A stretch of 64,000 bases of DNA, taken from contig NC_044010.1 in NCBI RefSeq assembly GCF_900496995.4, positions 2,542,001 to 2,606,000 of the forward strand, written 5' to 3'. The position numbers and the translations under genes were made by a program. The DNA is from Aquila chrysaetos chrysaetos. Taxonomy: Eukaryota > Chordata > Aves > Accipitriformes > Accipitridae. This document shows, piece after piece, positions 50,470-62,500 of this stretch (the stretch's first letter is position 1; each line of letters starts with the position of its first letter). Below the pieces are notes generated by a model. It had not been told where the DNA came from. It did no database searches and saw only the letters and a list, made by a program, of their open reading frames with translations.

Positions 50470-51075
50470 TTGAATTTCCCCTCACTGTTTTGAGGCTATT
50501 TCTGTGATTTAGCAAAGTTAAACCTCTGTTCAAATCTTTGCCTCCGAAGCGTGGTACTGCCCAACTTGGTGTTATTTGCAGAAGTTTGAAGACAAAGGTC
50601 AATTCCACCATTCAAGTCACTAATTAAAGTAATCAATCCTAGCAGACAGATCAGATCTCTTAATTTGGTATAACTTCCTATTGACAGGAAAATATCCACA
50701 GCTACAGTTTGGGAATTGCTTTCTGATCCCCCCTCTCATGTTAATACAAGCTGACACTTATTTGCCTTTATGAGAGTGGTGTTCAAGGCAATGTCAAAAG
50801 CCCTACCAAAGTCAAAATATGTTTCATCTATTCCTTTCAGCACCTACTAAGTCCGTTATCTTGGCAAGGAGATAAATTAGGTTACTTTGACATGATTTGT
50901 TCTGGACAAATGCACACTGCCTGTTTCTCATCACTTTATTGTTATTTAGTTGCTTGCACACTGATTGCCGAACAACTTGTTTCATTATCTTTCCAGATAA
51001 CAAATGGAGGTTGGCTGATTTATAACTCATCACTCAGCCCCTTTGATAAAGATGGGTGGCCCCTTTTCACTTCCA
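50470..51075 (-). mobile_element. Ancient CR1/L3-type reverse-transcriptase fragment between SIDT1 and SPICE1
   Basis: Read on the minus strand, the segment follows CR1-type ORF2 order: a region like GKIMKQVVRQSVCKQL, then CAFVQNKSCQSNLIYLLAKI, then NNTKLGSTTLRRQRFEQ. Plus-strand blocks such as 'atgtcaaaagccctaccaaag' correspond to the CR1 region reading like GTGTCAAAGGCCTTACTGAA. It has many stops and shifts and is clearly older than the other copies. Confidence 0.7.
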
Positions 51076-53039
51076 CCTGGATCTGGTTCTTGAATGGCAG
51101 CATGTGTTTTGGAAGAAAGAATTAGTCCCTGTAAGAGACAAGATGCTGATCCAGACAGACCATGGGTCTGGGTCAGTGGAAGTGGTCTGATATTCTTGTA
51201 TGTGCCACAGTACTCTGGCATCAGGGGCCAGTGAAGGCCAGCTGCTCCCTAAGGTTTTGGGGCTTTTTTTGGTTTTGGTTTTAGGTTTGGGTTTTTTGGG
51301 GTTTTTTTTTTTTTTTGCTATAGCACAGAAGTAGAAAATCTCATTGCTATTGGGAAAAAAACACAGTAAAGAAATGACATTTCTCCTGGTAACCAGGGCT
51401 GCAAAAACATCTAGGATAGAGGAAAGATCTTAATTACAAAGGAATTCCCCAAATCATACTAGCTTGGAAGGGGAAAGAGCATAAATGTATAACAAACCAA
51501 ATTGTTTGGAAACCTGATGGTTTAAATCACTGCTGTTTGAATATGTAGTCTCCATCTTATGTAAGCTCCACTGCGAGTTAATAGATGCTGTAGATGCTCA
51601 GCTGGCTTCTGCAGAGATAACGCAACATTTTCAGACTCTGCTGTAAACGCAGTGTGAAGAACAACAAGAACTGCAAGGTAGACAGGCTTTTAAGGTGTCT
51701 GATAAGAACCTGCCCCCCATTTTCTTGTAGGGGGGTGAAGTGTTTGAGAATAGGCTGGTTGAATGAGAAGTGTCTCTGGCTTGTATTATATTTGCTTGTA
51801 TTGGGTATTTAACATTTATATTTGATTGTAATTAATAACAGTAGAGAGGTTTAGGAGGTTTCACAGTGGATGATGTATTGATCTAATTTTGCCTTTATCT
51901 CTTTATTCTTCAGTAGACTGTATTCTTCAAGACAATTTAAAGCCATGTTAGGAGAGAATTCCAGATGCACTCTTGATTTATACTTTTGGATTCAAAACTT
52001 GCCCATGTGCCTAGGATCAAGGATTTGTTTTACCACAGGCTGAAATCAGATGTTCAGTTTCAGGTTGCGTATGGTATCTATGTTTAGTGCCTAGATGGAA
52101 ACTCAAGTTCAGATGCAACCTCCAGTATGAAAAAAAAGACTTAGCCACATTTGCAGCACTTCAGCAGAGGCAATTGCTGATAGTATTTCTCTGTCACTTT
52201 TTTCCTCCCCTCATAATTTCAATCTTCTTTTTCTTTTTGTATCACATGCAACACAATTCCTTCCGTCAGCACATTAACCATTACCATCTGCACCTTCACA
52301 TGAATCTTTTTACAGTGATATTGGTAAAGCCAGAATTAGATTTGTGAGGACCTTAAGCACCAGGAAATCTTGGTTAATGGGAATTTTTCTCTTTAAGGAA
52401 GGAAGGAGTTTTGAATGAAAGGCTGATAAACCCTATGTCTTCACTTTCCAGCTCCCACTGACAAAATATTAAGCTCACACTGTAATACAAAATATTAACT
52501 CTAACCCTTCAGAGTAATTTACATCTTGCCTCTGCCTGTGTGACAGGGAAGCGGCATACTCATGGGGCAAGTCCATAAGAAAAATATTGCACTCCTGTGT
52601 AAGCTAAATGACTTGATTGACAACAGCCTGTTACTTTGTGGAAGCTAGAAATTCCTAGTGGGTAGGGAAGTACACCCTTCCTCAGTGGCACAGCTAATGA
52701 GATCTGTTTGTTAAAACACAGTCAAGGGCCACTCTTTGATTTGATGTCGCCTTAATGTAATAATTTGCATGACATTCTGCTCTTAATCACCCATAATAGC
52801 ATCTGAAATACATTATTGCATGGGGAAATTTGCAAAGCTTCCTCAGAGGGACATTGAGACATGGCTTGGGAGGGTATTTGCAGCGAGGACGGATATTAGT
52901 GAAATGAGCGAGTAGGAAAATTAAGGTGAGAGGTGGAAGACATGGTAGAGTGACATTGCTAGGGGCAGCTCGTGTGGATTTTCCCTGTGAAGTATAAAGA
53001 GCCCCCTCCACACAAGGCTGGAGCTGCCAAGGCACTGCC
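51076..53039. other. AT-rich spacer between old CR1 and the SPICE1 CpG island
   Basis: No exon, RNA gene or clear repeat family recognised. It holds a T/G-rich low-complexity tract at about 51255-51317 and otherwise unique-looking AT-rich sequence. Confidence 0.5.
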
Positions 53040-53319
53040 CTTCTTGGGGGGGGGGTTGGCTGTTGTTCTCTGCACCCCTGAGGTGCCACCCGGAGGTGGG
53101 CAGGGGCAGAGGCTGCACCCTGACAGGAAACCCAAGAGAGAGAAGGAGCCGCAGGCACCGGCGATAACCTACCCGCCTGAAGGGGGAACCCGGCGTGAGG
53201 TGCGGGTGAACGAGGCGGGGATGTTTCACCGCGGAGGGCGGCGGCGGTAATTTGGGGTGCCCTGAGGGGAAGCCGAGGCGGGAAGAGCCGTTACCGCCTC
53301 ACTCCCCTTCGGGCGGGAA

Positions 53320-53353
<34 letters not shown>
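53320..53353 (+). repeat. Poly-G run (34 G) upstream of SPICE1
   Basis: An unbroken run of 34 G about 97 bases before the SPICE1 start codon. It could form G-quadruplex structure, and its exact length is likely uncertain in any assembly. Confidence 0.9.
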
Positions 53354-53354
<1 letters not shown>

Positions 53355-53362
53355 ACGGCTCC

Positions 53363-53376
53363 GTCTCCATGGCAAC
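53363..53376 (+). promoter_or_regulatory. RFX-type X-box upstream of SPICE1
   Basis: GTCTCCATGGCAAC fits the bipartite X-box bound by RFX factors: a GTNNCC half, a two-base spacer and a perfect RGYAAC half (GGCAAC). One base departs from the strict consensus. It lies 74 bases before the ATG. X-boxes near start sites are common in ciliary and centriolar genes, which suits SPICE1. Confidence 0.6.
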
Positions 53377-53449
53377 GGCGGGTGGGCGGGGAGGCGCGCG
53401 CGGCCCGCTCGAGCTTCCGCCTTCTTCCCGCCGCCCCGCGGGGCCGGCC

Positions 53450-53533
53450 ATGTCGCTGCTGAGGGGACCGCGGCCCCGCGGCCCCGGTAAGAAGGGCTCC
53501 AGAAAGGCGGCGACGGTTAAGCGGGATTGGGAT
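53450..53533 (+). CDS. SPICE1: SPICE1 coding exon 1 (residues 1-28)
   Basis: Encodes [20 protein letters not shown] and then ATVKRDWD, a basic N terminus ending in the conserved WD. The start has G at -3. Donor GTAAGT at 53534-53539, phase 0. Confidence 0.9.
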
Positions 53534-56500
53534 GTAAGTGCTTCCCCTTCCCGGGTGCTGAGGCGGGTCCTCCAGCCTGCTTCGGCCTTGGCGGTTTTTC
53601 CCGCTCCTCCTCCGGTTTGCGGGCAGCAAGGCGGGCCCGGCGGCGGGGTTGGTTTTGCTGGGTGGGAGGGTCACACAGATCGCGGTGTGGCCTTTTACCG
53701 GCTGGGGAAGGGCCGGGGAGTCTCTGCCGGCTGAGGTGAGGGTGGGGGGGGAAGGCTCTAGAGGTCACCGTCCTCTGTGAGGGCTCGCGTTTGGAGATAC
53801 CTGGTTTGTGTGTGGATTTGGGCGGGGAGGGATACCGTGACGGGGAGTTGAGTGTGCGTGGCGTGGGCATGACCCCTCTCGCTTCCTTGGTGCTGCTTGA
53901 GGTGAGGCCTCCCAGCTGGCAGCCCGCTCCTCAGGCTGAAGAGCCCGCCCAGCCTTGATAGGGGTATCATTTTTACTGACTGGCTGCCTCACTGAGGGTG
54001 GAATGCTTTATAGTACCATAAAAATGCACCATTCTATAGTTTTATGCTAATTATATTGTAATTTAGAGGGGTTTTTTTTAAAGAAACTTGAAAAAAATCC
54101 AGTTCGTCCTCAGTTCTGGCTTTTGATGTGTTCTCCGGCTCCTGTTTGCAGAGTACCGTCCATGATTTGACAGTCCACCGTGCAACTCCTGAGGATATTG
54201 TAAGTTTAATAGCAATCACTGCTCCTTTGCTGTAGCAAGGAGATATAGCTGGTGATCTAGCATAAGTGTTTACCATACTTATGGGGGATATTTTCTGCCA
54301 ATGTTTAATCTCCCTTTTTAAGCTTCTGAAGATACTGGCTCTTTATTGTTGGTTCTTTGTTAATGATATCATGCATCCTAAGCTCTGGCAGTTGGTGTTT
54401 TTCAGTTTTCTGCTTCCATTGGGAAGCTGTAGCCATAGTTTTTACTTCAATAAACTGTATACCAGCATAAAAACATAAAAACTCGGTGGATTAGTTGAAG
54501 TCAGGTCTCATCTCTGCTGGAAAGACTGAAAGACATGCTTTATTTTAGGAATCTCTCTAATTCTGACGATAGTCAATTTTTCTTTAAACGATTTACCATA
54601 ATTTCTTTATACTGAACGACCTGTTCGTTACAAAATATGTGAACTCCATATCATTTTACTTGGTAGTGCTTCTTATCAGGATGGAATAGGCAGTGTGAGC
54701 TATTGTTGCTTATAAATTTTGACAGGTTAGTCAAGACAGATGGGCACAATAGCAGAGAGACACTTCATTCTATAAATGGTTGGCTTGATAGCTCCCAGAC
54801 ACTTTAGCAAGCACCTCACATTTACTTTGTTTAATTTGTATTTAAACTGAATCTCTCTCTCTGAAGAGACTGTTAAATCAGGAAAATTCATTATGTCTTT
54901 TTATGCATATTATTGGTGGTAGTGTTTGTTTTTTTCCTCCCTTTACAGCTGAGGAAACTCTTGCTGAGTCAGTGGTGTAGGGCAGATGGAAACTGTGAGA
55001 CTTGCCCCGTTCACCTTTGGAGCCGCTTTAAATTTGGATGGTACTGATGGCATTTTACACTTCTGGATGTTTGTGACACTGTCACTGGTCCTACCATGAA
55101 GTTAACATAAATAGTATTCAGTACATGAATGAGAAAATCAAGAAGAGCTTGTTAGCGTTACCCTGCAAATTTTGCTTTAGATTGTCCCTCAATTTTGAAA
55201 TGGTTTCCTTCATGTTTACATAGCTGCGTCGCCATGAAATACACAAATCAAAAAACAAAGCACTGGCCCATCTGGAACTGCAAGAGAAAGCACTGAAAAG
55301 AAAATGGAAGAAGCAAAAACAACTGGCTGGTGATTCCTTGGAGAAAAGGAAGTTGACACTGATGCGTGAGGTGAGCGCTAAATCTGCACTTTCAGCCTGC
55401 TGCAGATGGTTTGCAGCAGTAGTGGAAAACTGCTCTTGCACATAGGTCAACATTTGCTCCTCTTGTTGGATAATTTGACTTCACATATGCATGCACTCTC
55501 CTCTGTGTTGAGTGTGTGCAATGATTGGAATAGGCTGTCTAACATATTAACTGATCTATACAGTTGCAGATTTGATCCTTGTTGCCTAGGTATGCCCTCT
55601 GTAATTCTGCAGGCCTCTTTGTATCTGAACAGGAACTGTTTGCAGAGTTAAACTGTGTGTTGTGAAAAGTATGTGCATTCTTTGTGTTCTTATTGCTATC
55701 TTGCCTTTTCCTTCTCCTGTCTAGTATTTTTCTTTGATGGAAACGTGAACATTTCTCTTTCTGGGAGCGACATCCTTATCTGCTGTTGCTTATTTAAACA
55801 GAGGAAAATGCAGAGTCATAGGGGCTGAAAGGGTGAGGCAAGAAGTTGGTAAGGAAAAACTTGACTGGAAGGAAAATTGACCCAACAAAGGTTGAGAAGC
55901 TATGGCTGCTAGCAGACAAGCTTGTCAGCTGGGGACTGAAAAGCTGTAAGCATTCTGAAGCGCGCTGACTGAAAATATGTTGTTTAATTAGCTTTTGAAT
56001 ATTGAACTGTAGCAGCAAACCTAGGCTTAGCTAACAGAGACAGTAGCTGTCAGTGTCTGAAAGGGGATTTCAGTGGTAGACATCCTTTTGTTTCACATGG
56101 CAGGCAGCTCCTTGCCATATGTTATGAAAACTAATCTCAAACCGTAGTCATTAGCTTTCAGACCTCATCAGCACTTGGACAAACTGAGATTTGTTCTTGT
56201 TGGTAAGGAATAATGATGAACAATGTTCACCTAGCAGTTAAAATAAACATGATTTAGTAGTCCTGTAAATGTGCAGTGGATTAACTATCACAGACGTCCT
56301 CTCTCTTTCGTCTTGTAAATTTTCAGAAGTCTTCTTCTGATCTCTGAGAACGTTCAAGCATAGACAGAAACAAATGAAAGTACTTAGAATTGAAGTTCAC
56401 CTTCTAGTTTCCTATTTGACACCTGTTTCTCTGCAATCACAGTAGAATTTTTGTATTAAGGATGTTGTGCTAATCAAGCCTCAAGCTTTAATTTTGACCT

Positions 56501-59500
56501 TTGTTACTTTCATACTTTTCTGCCAAGTGCATTTTAGTGGAGTAGTCAAAAAAGCTGTGGACTTTTATACAAGTTTCCCTAATGTAATAGCAGGCTAGTT
56601 TCAGTAAGACTTCCATGCAGAAATAAATTATGTATCACAAAGGTAGATTAGACTACCTGCTCTAAAATTTGGCTGGACTACCTATTACGTGACTTTGTTA
56701 TTTTGCAGATGTGAAGCTCATGGTTAGGAAATACTCTCCCATATTTGTTGCCATTTCTAATGACAGTGCACAAATTTCAATTCCTCCTGAGTGGCTTTCC
56801 CCTTCATATTTAGAGAGATGACTTTATTCAACATGCCCTATGTCTACTCCTGAATCAGAGAAAAGATGCTACCAGATAGGAAGACAAAAGGAGATTATGC
56901 CAGGCAAGATGAAACCCATCTGGCTGTTGCTGTTTGAAACACTGGCATCTTCTTGTGTGTAGAGAAAAAAAAAAATAGATGGAGGAGAGTCACCATTTTC
57001 GCCTGTCCCTCGCTTAAATCTTGTTAATTGCTAGGTCCTGTTGTTCAGAGTAACTGGGGAGACTCTTCAGTCTGTGTCTCCCAGTACAGCACAACCACTG
57101 TGGATTATCTCCTTGTCTCTGTTATCTTGGTGACCTTTTTTCCTTATTTACTGCTGTGAGAGTGTAGCTTCCTAAGCCCCTTGAATCCTCCTCAACTGCA
57201 AAGACTCGGAGACTAAAACTAGGAAGATGCTGCTACTAGTGTGTTTTTTCTTGTAGTTGTATGTTGAAGAGAGCAAAAGTTATAAGATGGATGAGCAAAA
57301 TTTTAATCTCTTGGGGATTTGTCTACCTAAAAAATCTGAGTGAAAAAATAATATGAGTGTGTCTCTGTAACTGTGGATTGTGAATGTGTAGGTACCACAC
57401 AGATTGGTCCTGTAACAACTTATTTTTTAAAATAACGTTAGTGTATTGCACTAAAGGGTAGGTGGTGAGTGAATTATTCTAGTGGGGAGGTTTTAGGATT
57501 AGTCCTGTTTAATTATCTGTAGTGACAATCTGAATCAGGAGGGAAGATGAACTTTAATGAAATTCGTAGGTGATACTAAACTGGGACAAGGTATAGCACT
57601 CGGTGAATTTGTCGAGGGCATGTAAATGGGCCTAGAGGGCTTAGAAGCTGGTATCACTTTGTTTTCTGGTGATCACAAGCAAATGTAAGCTGACCTACCT
57701 TGGGAACAAAGCTCTAAAAATGTTCATAACATGTTCAGCAGGAGGGCGAAGCTTAGGAACCTGCTGGTGCTGAAAGGGATCTAGTAGGGAGGGTGAAAAC
57801 AAATTAATCAGGATAATTTTTGTCTGATTAAACACGTCACCTTCTGTTTAATTACCTTAGGGAAAGGAATCATGTTTTGGGACAGGTAAACTTCTTTTTT
57901 CTTTTTTCTTTTTTCTTTTTTTTTTTTTTTTTTTGTTCTTCTGCAGATCTGGCATAGCTTTGTCTGAAAACCTGCATTGTTTTGATGTCAGATGGCTAAA
58001 TGGGAAGACTAGATTTAGTTAGTATCAAGAGTGAAAGCTGAATAGCGATTTGGAAAAGTAGATATGTGAGGTGATTGAAAAATGAATATTCACTGATTTG
58101 CTAAATTGGTTATGAGGAGAAGTGTAATATACTGCAGTGTAATTCAGGCCCAAAAGACTAGAAAGACATGAAAACTAGGTATATGGGGAAACCTCTTGAC
58201 ATAACAAAGCATAGTAAAATCGGGGGTGGGGGCGAAACAGGTGAAATGCCACTGCCTAGAATTTTTTGAATGAGGCTGAATATAAACCAGCAAACTTATC
58301 AATGGACACTGAAAGAAACTCTCTGGAGATAATGGCATATAATGCTCTGAAACTGCTGCAAACCAGTCCCTCTTATGATTCCTGGGGGAGCAAAAATTGT
58401 CACTCAGTTCTCACATTTTTAGTAGGAGAGCATATGTGAGCCCATCTTTTCTGTGGGATCTTCTGAAGTACTTGCAGTCTCTCTGGCTAAATTTGATTAA
58501 CTACGATGAAGTGGAGGTCACTTACATATCTAGTTGCCTCTCAGATGTTTAAGAATAACTAACTTCTTCCCAGTTTGTGGGATAATTTTACTAGTTTCCC
58601 ATTTCCACGTTTGTGAATGAAACCACAAGTCAGTGAGGAGTTTTGGATTGCCTTCTGCTCACGAAGCCATGTCTCCAGTCAGCTCCATTCAGCTCACAGT
58701 AGCTGAATTCCTCTTGGTTTGCTCTCTGAGATCTCCCTCCTTAGGAGGCAGCCATCGTGGTGCCAGTGATGGACTTCAAATACTGGGGGAGAGAGACCTT
58801 GAATACAGAAGGAGTGCCTTGTGAGAAATGTGTGGAGATTCCCAAAACGTATTCTGGTGCCAGATGTAGTCAGCTGTATTTATGTCTGTTGAAACTTTTA
58901 TGGTGGTAGGTGGCTTAATTTTTAGGCAAAATTTTCCATAGTCAAGGCTGAATGAAACAAGTTTGCCTGAATTAGTTTGGTGCAGTTCTTGGGTGTCTGT
59001 CAGATTTAGATAAGTGTTCTTTGACTCGACAACATTGAGATCAAATGATTTGGGGATGCCTACTGACTTTTTTTATTGCCAGATATGTGTCTTTGTTTTG
59101 ATGAGTGTGTCATAAACACCCAGCTTCTTGTTTGTGTCAGGCTGGGAGGAGAAGGGAGTGAGAGGATTGGCTCTAAAGAGAAAAAAGTCAGTGCTGATGG
59201 GGCCCCCAGAAGTAATAACTGTTTCATTTTTCAGAAAAACAGGATGAATTCTAGTCACTCAGAATGAAGTATGGTTTTCTGATCTACCTTAATTAGGATC
59301 TAATTGCACAGTACCAACTTTGCAAACATTGTCTTGTTGGCTGTTCTCTTGCTAACTGTTTAGAAGAACAATACCAAAAAAACAAAGGAAAAACCGGTCT
59401 GCTCAGTATGAAATATTTCCTCGTACACTATACTTTCAGATTCTGTCTGATCAATACCATTTGCAAGATGTATTGGAACGATCTGATCAGGTCATGGCTG

Positions 59501-62500
59501 TGGCAAAAGACTTGTTTGGGGATGCTCCTCGCATGCGAACAGGTAGACCGTCTCATTTATGTGTGGTAGTACATTTAAGATTATCTCCTTGCTTTTCATA
59601 AATAGCCTCGCTTTGCAAAGTATTCTTTTTAACTGTTTTCATCTCATCATCTAATGCAGTATGATTGATCCTGTTCATGTTGGATGAAACACAAATGAGG
59701 ATAACACCTCCCATGGCAGGGGAGAGTGACCCATGGCCAGTTATTCTACTGTATGTGTCCATTGTGGAATTTTGGGTTACTTACTGTGAAATACCTCACG
59801 CTTACCATTTCCACAGCCAAGCTGCTGGCTTATACAGAGCACCAGTTCAAACCACTTCAGTAGTTCTGATTCCCATTGCTACATGGGTTGACTGCTTGCT
59901 CTTGGATATTGTTGAAGATTTATCAGTGATTTGTGAACAAGGCTTTTCCATCTCTTACCCTGGTTTGTGGGTCCTTAACACTACTGGAAGGCAGGACTGG
60001 CTGTTTGCATGTGAAATCTTAAACTTAGGTTCTTTTCTCTGTAGGTTGCCATTCCCTTTTGCTTACAGTGACTGTTTCATCCTACTTGCTTCTTCTCACT
60101 TGTTTAAATACACTTGTGCAGAAGGACAAAAGCCTGGTACATGGCCGAATGTATTAAGATAACTCTGTGGTTGGCCTTTGGCAGTTGTTTAAAGCCACAT
60201 ATGTCCCTGTGATCCTTTTTGTGCAAAGTATGGGAACTAGCTTTTTGGTACAAAGCCCTGTGAACATACTATAGACCGAGTCCTCTGTGTTCTTCCCTGT
60301 TGTGTCTGATTCCTCTAGGTTTCCCTAATGTAACAATGGCTCCTAACTGTGACCTAGAATCATCTCAAGGACCCATTGTACAAAAATGTGATCCTTCCAC
60401 TCAGCTTTCCATCCTTAGTGAATCTGTCGTGGATTCCCAGGTAATGTACGTTCTGTTCCATGCATGTCCTGTGGCTTTTTTGTTTGCACAAAATAAAAAT
60501 ATTCAGAGGTAGAGTTTCCAAGCAGACCTAACCCTGTCTTTTGTGTATTGTATACCATGTTGATAACATGCATAGAAAATGGTGTTAAATAAAGGTGGGT
60601 TTGTTTTGTGAGACTCTGGGAATCATGGTTTTTTTTTATTTCTTAACCTTTGAATATGAGAAACAAACATATCTCATAGAAGCGCTCTCATATTAGCATG
60701 CTCTCTCCCTTTTGAATTCTGGAATTATCAGCAAGAGAACAAAGTAATTACAGACTAAGACGACAACTCTTGTGTCACTTAAAAAATTGCTACATATTGA
60801 AATATGCCTCTGATTTTCTAATTATGTCTGCATATATGGGGACATAGCCAGTTGGGCTCCAATTTATTTCTGATAACACACATGTAAATATAACCCACTT
60901 AATGCCACAGCCTTGATTAGTCCTACAAGTTTAACTTTCAATACTTCATATTCTTTTACAATTATTTAGATTTGTTTAAAAGGTTTAAAAATTGTTGAAA
61001 TTTGTTTAAAATTCCATTTAGATTGCCTTCGTGTTCTGTTTTCTTTGCATAATGTGGGTGGTACCAGGAATGCTCACTGTGGTTTGAGAACAGGCATATG
61101 ACACTGCCAGAAAGCAGCTCACTGATGAAGACCAAAAGGGCTGTGGGAGTGAAAGTGATGGTGTCATATTCTCATGGTTCTCTAATCCTGTTTCCTACTA
61201 TCTTGCACAAATATCTGCAATTTGAGTTGCAGTACTGCTCTGTCATGTTATTTCGATGTGGTATTTGGTTTGGGGTTTTTTTTTTTACTATGAAGAGTTA
61301 ACTATAGCATCTTTGTAAGCTGTATCACTGGATGCATGCTGCAGGATAGGCTTAAATTTTTAAAAGAAACGCATACTGATAGTTGTCTGCTGAGCTTCTG
61401 TGAGATTTTCTTTTCCTTATGTGCCTATGAAAATCATAGTTAAAGGCTATCTGGTGAAGCCTACCCAGAAATGCAGAAACCTGACAGTTTGAGGAACCCT
61501 AATTCCAAATTTGATTGCTTAAGTTTTGCTATGAATGTGGTACGTAGGATTGTATTTTGTTCTGGTTGTGTTTTACACATAGAATAAAAATGTAGTTTTG
61601 CAGATCTCATTACAAGGTTGTTTAGCTTGTAATGTCAAATGACTGAAACTTTAAAGATGCTATAATTTAGATTTGCTTTTTCCATCTTCTGCCTGCTATA
61701 TCTCTGTATTTGTTTTGGTACAGTCTTTAAAGCTTTTTTTTTATCCTACAGCGTGTGTCGTTTTTCTTATTTAATACAAATCATCCAAATAAAACATTGG
61801 ACATTGAATTAATCACTTGCTGTGTTATTTTCAGAGACAATTGTCAGTATCAGTATTTCTTAGGTACTAAAGTCCCCCAAAACTCTTCCCACAGAGGTTT
61901 GTGGTTTTCTTTCTTTCTTTTTTAAATTTTGTTTTGGAAGTGGAGACTGAAACAAATGTTTTTGTTTTTTTTTCTTGAAACAATTTCAGAAAATTTATCT
62001 CTAACTTCTTCCTGAAGACAAATTGAAATTGCTCTGAAGTCCCTTTTGTTTTCTTTGTCTCCTAAACAGGCTCTTAATGAAGTGGAAGAGGAAGCATTAT
62101 CAATCTATCAATCAGAAGATGGACATCAGGACTTTCTGAATTTCAAATCCAGCATCAATTCTGACAGGTCAATACCAAACATATCTGTTCATGTTTCCAC
62201 TTTCTCAACACTGGAAATAGACAGAGTTAAAATTGTGTGTTGCATGGGAATAGTTAAGTTACTTTTTCTGTTTCTGCCCCCCCCGCTCCTTTCCTGACCT
62301 CAGAATTCTAGGGAAACCCCTTGTTGTAACATTCAGCCTGGGATTGAATGTGAGCAAGGAACTCACCTGAGCAGTTATAGATATTTTAAAAAGCTCTTTT
62401 TAGACTGTACAGATAATCTAGAATCATGCTATTATCCTATTACAATTCACTGTTATGCTTGTTTTAAACGTAGGCTACTTCGGTTATTGAGAGAAGAAAA

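Larger units (their letters stand above)
53040..53800 (+). promoter_or_regulatory. CpG-island promoter region of SPICE1
   Basis: Sharp rise in GC and CG dinucleotides around the SPICE1 first exon. It contains the 34-base G run (53320-53353), an X-box-like motif (53363-53376) and ETS-like CTTCCGCC near 53414. Confidence 0.8.
55371..59439 (+). other. SPICE1 intron 3 (4.1 kb)
   Basis: AT-rich intron with a probable old CR1 fragment (57530-57800) and a T-rich microsatellite (57893-57934). No other exon or RNA gene recognised. Confidence 0.7.

Noticed and set aside
59665-60162. A 165-codon frame inside SPICE1 intron 4
   Set aside because: It has a hydrophobic, mixed composition without a known domain. 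SPICE1 exons 4 and 5 join cleanly across it, so it is most likely chance.
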